Positions 43,649-52,695 of a DNA stretch of 64,000 nt are shown piece by piece. The notes below the pieces were generated by a model. It was not told the origin of the DNA, ran no database searches, and saw only the letters and a program-made list of their open reading frames with translations. The position numbers and the translations under genes were made by a program. The stretch is from QHXN01 sp963785125 (GTDB lineage: Bacteria > Acidobacteriota > Blastocatellia > Pyrinomonadales > Pyrinomonadaceae), in the NCBI GenBank assembly GCA_963785125.1, contig CAWATU010000007.1, forward strand, positions 620,001 to 684,000, in the 5' to 3' direction. Positions within the stretch are counted from its first letter, which is position 1, and each line of letters starts with the position of its first letter.

Positions 43649-43735
43649 CCGTGGGCAGTTGAGAACCTTAGTGACGAGAAGTCCCGATTAACCTTTCTAC
43701 GTCCGAAACGCGGAGCGACCGCCTACTGCTTTTTC
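43625..43735. repeat. Heptad-phased inverted repeat D (short)
   Basis: AAAAGCAG CAGGCAGTAG at about 43624-43641 overlaps the end of the SlyD-like gene; the complementary CCTACTGCTTTTT lies at 43722-43734. Same unit word as repeat A (CAGTAGG). With its T-run on one side it may serve as terminator between convergent genes. Confidence 0.6.
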
Positions 43736-43737
43736 CT

Positions 43738-44211
43738 TCACTCGTCGTCTTCGGGGTCGGCGCCGAAGTAGTACATCCACTCGCCCAGCTCGGACTCCTT
43801 CACGCCCTCGCTTTTTGTCTCTTCCGGGGCTGCGGCCGCGGCGTCTAACTGCCGGCGGAAGTCGCCCGAGCGCACGACCCCCGCGCCGCAGCGGCGGACG
43901 TAGTCGGCCAACGCGCGGTCGGAGGTGACGACCTTCAGCGTCCGTCGCTCGCGCGACGCCTCGACCAGCCGCTTGATGCGCGCGTCGGCGTCCGCGCCGC
44001 GCTCGGCGTAGAAGACCCGCACGCCCATGAAGTACGACCCGTCGGGGAAGAAGTTGTCCGGCGCCCCGTCGAAGACGACCTCCACCGTCACACCCGCCTC
44101 CCGCGCGAACCGCGCCAGTTCACCCAGCAGACGCCGCCGCGCGCCAGCCTTGTCCCTGTGCCACCCGACGCGCTGCCCCATCACGTTGTTGCCGTCGATC
44201 AGGTAAGACAT
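43738..44211 (-). CDS. NYN-domain (YacP-like) RNA-binding/nuclease protein
   Basis: 157 aa from ATG 44211 (MSYLIDGNNVMGQR). PIN-like NYN fold: YLIDGNNVMG with acidic Asp, VEVVFDGAPDNFFPDG, VVTSDRALADYVRRCGAGVVRSGDF. Such proteins are related to the YacP/Rae1 ribosome-associated endonuclease family. The acidic C-terminal tail (ADPEDDE) is unusual. Start region overlaps nothing; TIR-STAND gene ends 55 bp upstream on the same strand. Confidence 0.8.
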   Translation of the reverse strand: MSYLIDGNNVMGQRVGWHRDKAGARRRLLGELARFAREAGVTVEVVFDGAPDNFFPDGSYFMGVRVFYAERGADADARIKRLVEASRERRTLKVVTSDRALADYVRRCGAGVVRSGDFRRQLDAAAAAPEETKSEGVKESELGEWMYYFGADPEDDE

Positions 44212-44266
44212 ATCGTGGCCGGGGCGAAGGCGAAGGGCGAAGACGGCCCGCCCTTCGTCCACTCCC

Positions 44267-46996
44267 TTACTCCTTTGCGCGCACCTCCGTCAAAACTCTC
44301 TCGGCCTCTTCCAGCGCGGGACGATAGCAGTGAGGCGGGCCGTCACAGTATGCGCGCTCCGCGGCGCTTTCCGCCCGCCGCTGCGCCTCCGCCCTCTGAC
44401 CCGCACCCAACGCGAGTCGCGCTAGAAAGTTGTGCGCCTCCGCCTGCTTCAGGCGAAATTCACAGCGGTCGGCAATGTCGAGCGCCTCTTCCGCGTGCGC
44501 CCACGCCTCCCGCGCCTCCCCCCGCGCGCCATGCCAGCGCGCCAGCACCAGCAGGATGTCCGGCTCCAGCTCCACGAGGTTGATGCGGCGGCAGCGCGTC
44601 AGCGCCTCGGCGAGATGGGGGGCGGCGTGCGCCTCCTTCCCCGCCAGCATCAGCGCCGCACCCAGCAGCCATTCGGCCTGGATGAAATCGCGCTCGTGCG
44701 GGTAGCGCATTCTCGCGACCTCGTCGGCCAGGATTCGTGCGTGCAAGGCATACGTCAGCGCGGCAGGCGGGTCGCCCGTCAGCAGGGCGTTTAAAGCAAG
44801 GTAGGCGTTCACCATCGAGGTGTAGTTCGCTTTACCCGGGCCGTGCTTGTCGAAAATGTCCTGCGCGGTTTGCAGCTCCGCCTTCGCCCGGGCGCAGGCG
44901 CCGCAGTAAGCGAGCAATCGACCCAATTCCTGGCGGCTGGTGGCCTCGGCGGCCTCGTCTTTGATCTCGCGCGACAGGCCGATGGCGCGCTCCAGATTCC
45001 CCTCCGCCGCCGCCAGCTCGCCGAGGGAGAGTTGTGCCATTGACGCGAGGTTCCGCAGCCCCGTGATAAGGTTCTCCCTGTAGCTTACCTTCTCGTAAAT
45101 GGCGTTGTGCTGCTCGAACAGCGGCGCGGCACGGCGCGACCGGCCGGAGAGACTGTAGGCATTCGCCAACTCATTGAGCGTCCACGCCTGGTCGCTCTCC
45201 TGCGACAGCAGCGGCTGGCTGTTTTCGCCGCCGGGGAAGAGCCCGCGGAGAAGCTCGATCTGGGTTTGGTAGGCGCCGAAGCGGTAATAAAGCGTCTCCC
45301 AAATGCGCTCGTAATAGAGGTCGCACGCCTGGTCGTATCGCTCTGCGCGGACGGTGTGGTGGTAAAGCTCGATGACCGACGCGAGGTCTTCGATGGTTTG
45401 CGCCTTGCCCACGTCGGGCGCGGGTATCTTCGCAAAGTAGTCGCGCAGGTTGGTGTGGACGCCCGTCTTGTCGGCCAGCCGGTCGTAGGCGTAGTGGCGC
45501 ACGATAGGGTGAAGGTCGTAGCGATTGCGCGACATGTCGCGCTGCACCAGACCGCGCGCCTGCAAGTCGTCGAGCGCGGCGTCGAACTTCGCCTCGTCGG
45601 CGAACTCGTTGAAGACCGCGAGCGCGTCGTAGACCATTGGACTGCGGAAGGCGGCGATGCGCGAGAGGAGCGTGCGCCCTTTTTCGGGCAGCGCGTTGTA
45701 GGATCGTTCCAGCACGTGGTGCTGACGTTGGACGAGGTCGGCGTGTACGTCGTGGCGGGGGGCGGCGGCGATGTCGCCGGGGGTGCGCGCGTCGCGGGCG
45801 ATGAGGCCCGAGAGCAGGCGTAGGCTCAGCGGGTGGTTCCCGTACTCGCCGCATACGGCGGCGATCTCGGCGGCCGTCCCTTTCGTCACGCCCTGGGCGC
45901 GGATGAAAGCCACCGCGTCGTCGCGCGGCAACTCTTTCAGCTCGCGCTTGAGCGCGCCCGCCAGTGCGCAGCCGGCGCGATCTTCGAGATCGCTTGGCAT
46001 CAGCCGCGTGGTGAGGAGCACCTTGGCGCGGGTCGCGCCCGCGGCGATGGCGGAGAGCCACCGCGCTGCGACCGGATCGACGCAGGCGCGTGCCTCGCTC
46101 GAAGGGTCGGCGTCGTCGTCCTGCTGGTATACCGCGTCGAGCCGTGCGTAGGCGCGGAGCTGGCGCTCGAAACCGTCGAGGACGAAGAGGACACGGCGCG
46201 TCTGTAAGAGACGGCGCAACTCCTGCGCGCGGTCGTAGGTCGTCGGGTAGAGTTGCGGGTTAACGGGCTGGTTGCTGACGTACCTGAGTGCCTCGTCTAT
46301 GAAGCGGGCGAAGGAGGACTCACCTTCGTAGAAAGACCACCACATCACTCCGTCTGTGCGGGGGGAGGCATCCGGCAGCACGTCATGCTTCAGCCAGTAC
46401 CAGGCGAGCGCGGACTTGCCCATGCCGCCCATCGCGACGAGGGCGCAGACCGGATGCTCCTCGTCCGCCAGCCACGCGGCCAGTTCCCCACGCTCCTCGT
46501 CGCGGCCTGTGAAGTTGGCTTGCAGGGGGTAAGGGTGGACGAGGCTCGCTGCGAGACAGGACGCGGCGGCCAGCGCAGGGCCGGGGGCTTCGCAGATATC
46601 TGCGACGATGCGGGCGAGTTCCGCCTCGCGGTTAGAGGGGTCTCTGAAATCAGCATGGGTCAGGAGCCGCAGGCGCGCGGGCAAGTCACAGTCTTTCAGC
46701 ATCAGCGGGAGGAGCCGCCCGCCTCTCCCGACGGGGTCTATCGTCTGCGTCACCAGCGCCTCGAACTGGCCGAACTCGCTCACCGTCCAGTTCGGCGTCA
46801 TGACGAAGAGCGTCTTATGGCTCCGCACGGCCGCGTCCGTCATGTTGTCTAGGCTCGGGATGCCGAGCTTGAAGTCGCGGTAGTCGATGCAGACGCGCAG
46901 GCCGGCCGCTTCGAGCCGCGGCAGCAGCCAGGTCTTGACCCAGCCGGCGTCGGCGTGGCTGTAGCTGATGAAAACGTCGAAGGTGAATTTCGACAC
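44267..46996 (-). CDS. TIR-STAND-TPR protein (NLR-like immune sensor)
   Basis: 909 aa. TIR domain residues 1-~140 (DVFISYSHADAGWVKTWL, SEFGQFEALV with likely catalytic Glu ~79). NB-ARC/STAND ATPase: FTGRDEERGELAAWL, Walker A MGGMGKSAL near 187, Walker B RVLFVLDGFERQL, KVLLTTRLMP, and NHPLSLRLLSGLI. A winged-helix module (NRYDLHPIVRHYAYDRL) leads to TPR-like repeats to the end (RRAAPLFEQHNAIYEKV, GARGEAREAWAHAEEALDIADR). The plan is that of plant and animal NLRs: sensor repeats, NTPase switch, TIR effector that cleaves NAD+. Defence against phage is the likely role (inference). Precedes NYN on the same strand. Confidence 0.9.
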   Translation of the reverse strand: MSKFTFDVFISYSHADAGWVKTWLLPRLEAAGLRVCIDYRDFKLGIPSLDNMTDAAVRSHKTLFVMTPNWTVSEFGQFEALVTQTIDPVGRGGRLLPLMLKDCDLPARLRLLTHADFRDPSNREAELARIVADICEAPGPALAAASCLAASLVHPYPLQANFTGRDEERGELAAWLADEEHPVCALVAMGGMGKSALAWYWLKHDVLPDASPRTDGVMWWSFYEGESSFARFIDEALRYVSNQPVNPQLYPTTYDRAQELRRLLQTRRVLFVLDGFERQLRAYARLDAVYQQDDDADPSSEARACVDPVAARWLSAIAAGATRAKVLLTTRLMPSDLEDRAGCALAGALKRELKELPRDDAVAFIRAQGVTKGTAAEIAAVCGEYGNHPLSLRLLSGLIARDARTPGDIAAAPRHDVHADLVQRQHHVLERSYNALPEKGRTLLSRIAAFRSPMVYDALAVFNEFADEAKFDAALDDLQARGLVQRDMSRNRYDLHPIVRHYAYDRLADKTGVHTNLRDYFAKIPAPDVGKAQTIEDLASVIELYHHTVRAERYDQACDLYYERIWETLYYRFGAYQTQIELLRGLFPGGENSQPLLSQESDQAWTLNELANAYSLSGRSRRAAPLFEQHNAIYEKVSYRENLITGLRNLASMAQLSLGELAAAEGNLERAIGLSREIKDEAAEATSRQELGRLLAYCGACARAKAELQTAQDIFDKHGPGKANYTSMVNAYLALNALLTGDPPAALTYALHARILADEVARMRYPHERDFIQAEWLLGAALMLAGKEAHAAPHLAEALTRCRRINLVELEPDILLVLARWHGARGEAREAWAHAEEALDIADRCEFRLKQAEAHNFLARLALGAGQRAEAQRRAESAAERAYCDGPPHCYRPALEEAERVLTEVRAKE

Positions 46997-47039
46997 CTGA
47001 GTCCTCCGCTGACTACTCTTCGCCGTAGGACTGATGTTG

Positions 47040-47537
47040 TCAACGGCACTTGACGAGGAGGGGCTCGCGGTCGCGCGCGAGGTTGAAGGTGCCGACGACT
47101 TTGCGCGTGCCGGCGCGTGTGACGGTGAGCTTCAGAAGGCTCCCGCCGACCCGCCCGCTCAGACGGACGCGGTAACCGCCGCCGCCGCCGTCGCCGGGCC
47201 GCACGGGGCCGCCGCGCTCCTCGTAGTGGAGGCCGTAGACGTTGAAGCGCCCCTGTGCGTCCACAACGATTCTCCCCTCGACCGTCCCGTGCGCGCAATC
47301 GTACTCGACGTTCGCGCCCGTCTCCGTCACCTCAAAGCGTATGTGCTCGCCGCCCCACACGCCCGGCATGAGCGTGTCGGGCGCGCGCCTGCGGACGGCC
47401 TTCTTCCCGCGCTGAGTCATTGTCGGCCTCCGCACACGGGCCTTTGAGTTATGCGTTACCGCGTGGGCGGTCGCCGGGAGCGCCACGAAGAGTTGGAGCG
47501 CAGCGAGTGCAAGCGTCATCTTTAACCTATGTCTCAC
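47040..47537 (-). CDS. Small secreted protein, unknown
   Basis: 165 aa from GTG 47537, chosen because GGGAGG lies 4 bp upstream; ATG 47519 is the alternative and an open frame reaches 47636. Signal peptide MTLALAALQLFVALPATAHA. A basic linker (KARVRRPTMTQRGKKAVRRRAPD) is followed by a beta-rich domain with GEHIRFEVTETGANVEYDCAHGTVEGRIVVDAQGRF and GGGGGYRVRLSGRVGGSLLKLTVT. Two cysteines (YDCAHG and C-terminal VKCR). No family recognised. Gap 47538-47835 is G-rich and shows no gene. Confidence 0.65.
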   Translation of the reverse strand: MRHRLKMTLALAALQLFVALPATAHAVTHNSKARVRRPTMTQRGKKAVRRRAPDTLMPGVWGGEHIRFEVTETGANVEYDCAHGTVEGRIVVDAQGRFNVYGLHYEERGGPVRPGDGGGGGYRVRLSGRVGGSLLKLTVTRAGTRKVVGTFNLARDREPLLVKCR

Positions 47538-47835
47538 GTACCCTCCCTTACACACTCGCGCGGAGTATAAACCATGGAGCGCGCCGCGGCGGACGCCCGC
47601 GTAAAAGGTGAGGGGCGGCGAAGCGTACTGCTGCAAACATTTGTCGGGACGAAAAAGGGAAAGGAGCGGGCGGTCGGGCTTGAAAGGTGTGCCGCGCGCG
47701 GGCCGGTGTGGGCGCGCGCGCGGCGGCTGGGGTGGGGCGTGTAGGGTGCGCCCGTGCGGCTTGGGGCAAGGGGGCTCCCGGCGGCACGGGGCTTCGGGTT
47801 CGGGCGTCGCCGTGTAGGCGGGGGGCGTGCCCGGC

Positions 47836-49287
47836 TCAGCGGAAGCGCACGTGCAGGTGGTTTTCGTGTCCTGCGGCGCGCCTCGTCAAACCCTCACTGA
47901 TGGTGAGCGGGTCGTTGAAGAAGATGACCTCCGGGTTCAGCTCCTGGCGGATGAGGAGGATCAGCTCGCGCGTCAGTGCGTGCGAGTAGTTGGCGGCGGC
48001 GACGTTGGTCGGCTCGTTGCGGCCGTTGTTGGTGAGGGGGCGGATGTCCGCGTCGCAGCCGTCGCGGTGCGAGGCGTGCGGCGGGAAGGGGCCGCCGCCC
48101 CTGCGGCTCATGTCGCCGATGGCGATGGGGACGGTCGGACGGCGGTCGTGCCATAGCTCGCCGAGGTGCTGGACGGCGCGCACCGTCGAGGCGCGCCCGA
48201 ACTGGTCGCGGCCGCCGGGCTCGCGGTTGAAGGTGACGTAGCCGATGCCGCTCTCGGGAAGCACCGTCTCGATGCTCGTGCTGCTCTGGAGGTCGGCCCT
48301 CGGCATGGCCGCGTGCGCGGCCAGCAGAAGCGCCTGGTAGGTCTGGTCGGTCAGCACGCCCGTCGGGTCGATGCCGTGGTTGCGCTGGAACGTCTTGAGC
48401 GCGCCGTCGGTCTGCGGCCCGAAGATGCCGCGCCCGCTCGACACCTGCGCGACGGTCATCGCGCCGACCGCGACGAGGCGATCCTGTAAGCCCTCGACGA
48501 CATGGCCGCGGCTGCCCGCACGGACGCCCGCGTTCAGTTCGTCGAAGGCCGTCTGCGTCTCCGCGTCAAGCTCGCCGCTCGCCTCGATGTGGTTGTCGCG
48601 CTGGAAGTTTTTGAGCGCGGACTCGGTCTGCGGCCCGAAGATGCCGGGGCCGGTCAGCAACTGCGCGCGCGTCAGATAGCCGATGTCGGCCAGCTCCTCC
48701 TGCATGCGCTGCACCTCCGGCCCACGCGAGCCGCGGCGGAGCGTCTGGCCGACGCCGGCGCCGGCCGCGCCGAGCTTGGCGCGCACGCGGTCGGCCGCCT
48801 CGCCGACCGTGATCTCGCCGTCGCGGTTGATGTCGAGCCCGATGTTCTGGTTGTACCTCGTCGTCGGCCTCTTGAAGAGGACGTGGTTGGCGCCCTTGCC
48901 GACCGCCGCCGGGAAGAGGACGGCCATGTAAGCGTCTTCGAGTGTCCTCAGTCTGTTCTTGAACGGCTTGAAGTGCTTGGCGACGAAGTCGAGCTGCTCC
49001 TCGGCCGTCATCTGCGCAAGCGCCTCCTGCGTGGTGCCGAGGCCGACCGCGGTCGGGCGCATGAACTGGATGAGGCCGACCGCGCCGCTGACGGGGTTGC
49101 GCTTGGCGGGGTCGAACGACTCGCCGGTCTCGAAGCTCATAACGGCCATGAGGAAGTTGGGGTTGGTGCCGAGGTCACCGGCGATCTGGACGACCCGCTC
49201 CTTGAAGGTTGCGCTCACGCGTTCGCTGCCGGGGACGTTGACGAGCGCGAAACCGTTGCCGTTGCCGTTACCGTTGTTGTCTGGCAT
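47836..49287 (-). CDS. Murein hydrolase-like protein: transglycosylase, PG-binding and MepA-type endopeptidase
   Basis: 483 aa. N-terminal Gly/Asn-rich tag, then a lytic-transglycosylase-like domain (NFLMAVMSFETGESFDPAKRNP with catalytic-type Glu, GAVGLIQFMRPTA). An EF-hand-like DINRDGEITVGEA follows, then two PG_binding_1 domains (GPEVQRMQEELADIGYL and GHVVEGLQDRLVAVGAM, each with GIFGPQTxxALK FQR). The C-terminus is a zinc endopeptidase of the MepA/M15-M74 type: HASHRDGCDADIRPL (HxxxxxxD) and ENHLHVRFR (HxH). No signal peptide is visible, so release by phage-like, contractile or lysis-dependent export is possible. A shared promoter-like motif lies 146 bp upstream. Confidence 0.85.
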   Translation of the reverse strand: MPDNNGNGNGNGFALVNVPGSERVSATFKERVVQIAGDLGTNPNFLMAVMSFETGESFDPAKRNPVSGAVGLIQFMRPTAVGLGTTQEALAQMTAEEQLDFVAKHFKPFKNRLRTLEDAYMAVLFPAAVGKGANHVLFKRPTTRYNQNIGLDINRDGEITVGEAADRVRAKLGAAGAGVGQTLRRGSRGPEVQRMQEELADIGYLTRAQLLTGPGIFGPQTESALKNFQRDNHIEASGELDAETQTAFDELNAGVRAGSRGHVVEGLQDRLVAVGAMTVAQVSSGRGIFGPQTDGALKTFQRNHGIDPTGVLTDQTYQALLLAAHAAMPRADLQSSTSIETVLPESGIGYVTFNREPGGRDQFGRASTVRAVQHLGELWHDRRPTVPIAIGDMSRRGGGPFPPHASHRDGCDADIRPLTNNGRNEPTNVAAANYSHALTRELILLIRQELNPEVIFFNDPLTISEGLTRRAAGHENHLHVRFR

Positions 49288-49432
49288 CTGGGGAATCTCC
49301 TTCGTGTGTCGGCGAAATCATTGCAAATCCGGCGCGTGTCGCTATATAAACTCCCTGCACGCCGGGGCCAGAAACTGCCCAAGCCCCGCGACGGCATCAC
49401 CGCGACCCTCGGGGCCGCCATTCACTTTCAAC

Positions 49433-49464
49433 GGTTAACGCACCGAATCAATCTGAAAACTATC
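49433..49464 (-). promoter_or_regulatory. 32-bp promoter-like motif, copy 1
   Basis: Matches 56590-56621 at 24 of 32 positions without gaps. Read on the minus strand it contains AGTTTT and, 16-17 bp on, GCGTTAACC, resembling an ECF-type -35/-10 layout (CGTT-type -10). It is 146 bp before the murein-hydrolase-like gene start. It also lies 84 bp before the ECF sigma start on the other strand. Confidence 0.55.
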
Positions 49465-49547
49465 GCCGGTTTTTTTTCGCCGGCGTGACAGCTTTAGCTT
49501 CGCGCCGGCCCGTTAACAGTTGGGCGGCCGGCGCTTGAGGACAACAC

Positions 49548-50114
49548 TTGCCCGCACCCTCAGAGATCACGGGATTGCTGATCGCCTGGAGCGACGGCGA
49601 CCAGGCGGCGCTCGAACGACTGCTCCCGCTCATCGAGCGAGAGCTGCACCGCATCGCGCGCCACTACATGCGACGCGAGAACCCGGGGCACACGCTCCAG
49701 ACGACGGCGCTCGTCAACGAGGCTTATTTCCGGCTCGTTGACCAGAAGAGCGTGCACTGGCAGAACCGCGCGCACTTCTTCGCCATCGCCGCGCAGATCA
49801 TGCGACGCATCCTGCTCAACCATGCACGCGACCGTCACCGCGCCAAGCGCGGCGGCCGGGCCGTGCAGGTGTCGCTCTCGGAGGTGGCCGTCATCGGCGA
49901 GGAGCGTTCGGCCGCGCTGATTGCGCTGGACGAAGCGCTCGTGCGGCTGGCGGAGTTCGACCCGCGCAAGGCGCGCGTCGTCGAGCTGCGCCACTTCGGC
50001 GGGCTCACGGCCGCCGAGGCGGCCGAGGTGCTGGGCGTCTCAGTCGTCACGGTCGAGCGCGACTGGCGCGCGGCGAAGGCATGGCTGGCGAGGGAGGTCA
50101 GGAGTGACGGCTGA
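49548..50114 (+). CDS. ECF-type RNA polymerase sigma factor
   Basis: 188 aa from TTG 49548, supported by GAGGA 6 bp upstream. Acidobacterial TIGR02999-like ECF factor: region 2 with HTLQTTALVNEAYFRLVDQ and FFAIAAQIMRRILLNHARDRHRAKRGG; region 4 with AEFDPRKARVVELRHFGGLTAAEAAEVLGVSVVTVERDW. No anti-sigma factor is encoded; instead its last 11 bp overlap a Ser/Thr kinase gene (GTG start), a common coupling in acidobacteria in which phosphorylation may control the sigma factor. Confidence 0.93.
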   Translation: MPAPSEITGLLIAWSDGDQAALERLLPLIERELHRIARHYMRRENPGHTLQTTALVNEAYFRLVDQKSVHWQNRAHFFAIAAQIMRRILLNHARDRHRAKRGGRAVQVSLSEVAVIGEERSAALIALDEALVRLAEFDPRKARVVELRHFGGLTAAEAAEVLGVSVVTVERDWRAAKAWLAREVRSDG

Positions 50115-52695
50115 AGACTGGCCGCGCGTCGAGGAACTGTTCCACAACGCCTCGCAGCTCGGCGGCGCCGAGCGCGAAGCGTACCTCGCGCGCGAGTGCG
50201 CGGGCGATGAGGGACTGCGCCGCGAGGTCGAGTCGCTCGTTACGGCCTTCGAGTCTAATCACAGCTTCATGGAAGAGCCGCTGCTGAGCACCGCCCTGCG
50301 CACGCTCTACGGCGGGCCGACCGGGTCGCTGGCGGGCTGCTCGCTCGGCCATTACAAAGTCTCGCGGATGCTCGACGGCGGCGGCATGGGCGGCGAGGTC
50401 TACCTCGCGGAGGACTGCCGGCTCGGGCGCCACGTCGCGCTCAAGTTCATCTCGAACCACTACGCCGGGGACGAGTGGGCGCGCGAGCAGATGATGAATG
50501 AGGCGCGGGCGGTCGCGCGTCTCGACCACCCGCACATCTGTCAGGTCTACGATGTCGAGGAGATCGACGGCCACCACTTCATCGTCATGCAGTACGTCGC
50601 GGGCGAGACGCTTGCCTCGCTCATGCGCCGCGAATGGATGGGCCAGGACCTGGACCGCGTCACCGAGTTGGCCGAGCAGATTGCGGGCGCGCTCGCCTTC
50701 GCGCACGCGAGCGGCGTCATCCACCGCGACGTAAAGCCGCAGAACATCATGGTGACGCCGGACGGGCAGGCCAAAGTGCTCGACTTCGGCCTCGCCCAGT
50801 TCGTCCGGCCGAACCGCGAAGAGGGGCGTGAGGGCGAAGACCCCGAACAGACTCTCAACCTCGGGGGCGTGGTCGGCACGCCGGCCTACATGTCACCCGA
50901 GCAGGCGCGCGGCGAGGAGCTGGACTTCCGCAGCGACATCTTCAGCTTCGGCGTCGTCCTCTACGAGATGCTCGCGGGGCGCAACCCCTTCCTCCGCGAC
51001 ACGGTTGAAGAGACCGTCGCGGCCGTCCGCTCCGAGGCTCCGCCGCCACTCTCCGCCCCCCCGGCCGGCGCGCTCGGGGAGCTTGCCCTTCAATGCCTCT
51101 CGAAGGAGCGAGCGCGTCGCCCCGAGTCGGCCGACGCGCTCCTGCGACGGCTCCACGGCCTACGCGCAAGCAGGGCCGGCACGCTCTCCGCGCCTGCTCG
51201 CTTCCCTGCCCTGCGCCGCCACGCCCGGACACTGGCCGCCTCCGCGCTCGCGCTGCTGCTGCTGTTCTCGTCGTTCGCCGGCTACGCCTACTTTAAGCTG
51301 TCGCAGGAGCACACGCTGGCCGTGCTGCCCATCGCCAACGCGAGCGAAGACCGCGATGCCGACTACCTGACCGAGGTGCTCACGCGTAACCTCTACGACA
51401 AGTTCTCCTACCTGCCGCGGCTCAAGCTCAAGCTCCCGAGCGTGACGCCGCAGCTCGCCGCGACGGGCGTCGCCCCGCACGAGGGTCTGTGGCGTGCAGG
51501 GCGCGAGCTGAAGGCCGACGCGGTGCTGACAGGGACAATCATCAAGCAGGATGGTGCGCTGCGGCTCCGGGTCGTCCTGCTCGACACGCAGGACGGCGCG
51601 CAGATGTGGGAGCGCATGTTCAACCTCGACCCGGCCAACCTCCTGCCCATCCAGGAAGAGACCGCGCGCGAGGTGGCTTCGGAGATGGGGCTGTGGCTGC
51701 TCGGCAACGCGCTGGCCCGGCGGCAGACCGACAACGAAGAAGCACTCCGCCTCTACATGTACGGGAGGTACCAGTGGAGCATGAGGAAGAGCCCGGCCGA
51801 CGTGCAGAAGGCCATCGACTACTTCGAGCAGGCGGTTGACAGAGACCCCTCCTTCGCCAAGGCGTACGCAGGGCTGGCCGACTGTTACTCGCTGAGAAAT
51901 AACGTCGCCTACGGCGCGGCCGGGGTCAGGGAGGCGATGGAGAAGGCGGGTTACCACGCGCGTAAGGCCGTCGAGGCCGGCGACTCGCTGCCGGAGTCGC
52001 ACACCTCTGTGGGGATGGTCAGGCTGCGCTACCTGTGGGAGTGGGACGGCGCCGAGCGTGAGCTGAAGCGGGCCATTGAGCTGAACCCGGACTACGCTCC
52101 GGCGCACTACTGGTACTCGAACCTGCTGGCGGCGCTGGGGCGCTTCGACGAGTCCGTCCGCGAGGCTGAGATGGCGAGGGGACTCGACCCGTACTCGCCC
52201 GCCTCGCACATGAACTACGGCCGCGCGCTCTACTACGCGCGCCGCTACGAAGAGGCAGCCGACTACCTGACCGCGGCGGCCGGTCGCTACCCGAGCTATC
52301 CACAGTTCCCGCACATGCTGGCGCTCGTCCTGATGCAGCAGGGTCGCTATGACGAGGCCATCGCGAGGCTCGAAGCCATGCGGCCGAAGTACTCGCGCTA
52401 TGCTGACGCCGCGCTCGGCTTCGCCTACGGCCGGACGGGACGGCCCGACGACGCGGCCGAGATGCTCCGCGACATCGAGCGGCTCTCGACGCCGGAAGAC
52501 CCCATGCCGCCGATGGAGTGGGCGCTCGTCCACATCGGGATGGGCGACCGGGGCCGTGCCTTCGAGAAGCTGGAAGAGGTTTACAAGGGCAGGTTCTCAC
52601 ACCTCGCCTATCTCAAGTCCGACCCCATGTACGACAGCCTGCGCGACGACCCGCGGTTCGCAGACCTCACGCGCCGCGTCAACCTCAAGCCCTAG
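50104..52695 (+). CDS. Transmembrane Ser/Thr kinase with TPR output domain
   Basis: 863 aa from GTG 50104 (SD AGGGAGG). N-terminal PASTA-free leader WPRVEELFHNASQ typical of acidobacterial kinases, kinase domain ~75-345: HYKVSRMLDGGGMGGEVYLAED (loop), VALKF (Lys), GVIHRDVKPQNIMV (HRD), LDFGLAQF (DFG), GTPAYMSPEQARG. TM helix AASALALLLLFSSFAGYAYF at ~440-460. An extracytoplasmic TolB-like segment and TPR repeats follow (PSFAKAYAGLADCYSL, PDYAPAHYWYSNLLAALGRF). The stop codon overlaps the convergent kinase gene's stop by 2 bp. Confidence 0.93.
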   Translation: MTAEDWPRVEELFHNASQLGGAEREAYLARECAGDEGLRREVESLVTAFESNHSFMEEPLLSTALRTLYGGPTGSLAGCSLGHYKVSRMLDGGGMGGEVYLAEDCRLGRHVALKFISNHYAGDEWAREQMMNEARAVARLDHPHICQVYDVEEIDGHHFIVMQYVAGETLASLMRREWMGQDLDRVTELAEQIAGALAFAHASGVIHRDVKPQNIMVTPDGQAKVLDFGLAQFVRPNREEGREGEDPEQTLNLGGVVGTPAYMSPEQARGEELDFRSDIFSFGVVLYEMLAGRNPFLRDTVEETVAAVRSEAPPPLSAPPAGALGELALQCLSKERARRPESADALLRRLHGLRASRAGTLSAPARFPALRRHARTLAASALALLLLFSSFAGYAYFKLSQEHTLAVLPIANASEDRDADYLTEVLTRNLYDKFSYLPRLKLKLPSVTPQLAATGVAPHEGLWRAGRELKADAVLTGTIIKQDGALRLRVVLLDTQDGAQMWERMFNLDPANLLPIQEETAREVASEMGLWLLGNALARRQTDNEEALRLYMYGRYQWSMRKSPADVQKAIDYFEQAVDRDPSFAKAYAGLADCYSLRNNVAYGAAGVREAMEKAGYHARKAVEAGDSLPESHTSVGMVRLRYLWEWDGAERELKRAIELNPDYAPAHYWYSNLLAALGRFDESVREAEMARGLDPYSPASHMNYGRALYYARRYEEAADYLTAAAGRYPSYPQFPHMLALVLMQQGRYDEAIARLEAMRPKYSRYADAALGFAYGRTGRPDDAAEMLRDIERLSTPEDPMPPMEWALVHIGMGDRGRAFEKLEEVYKGRFSHLAYLKSDPMYDSLRDDPRFADLTRRVNLKP

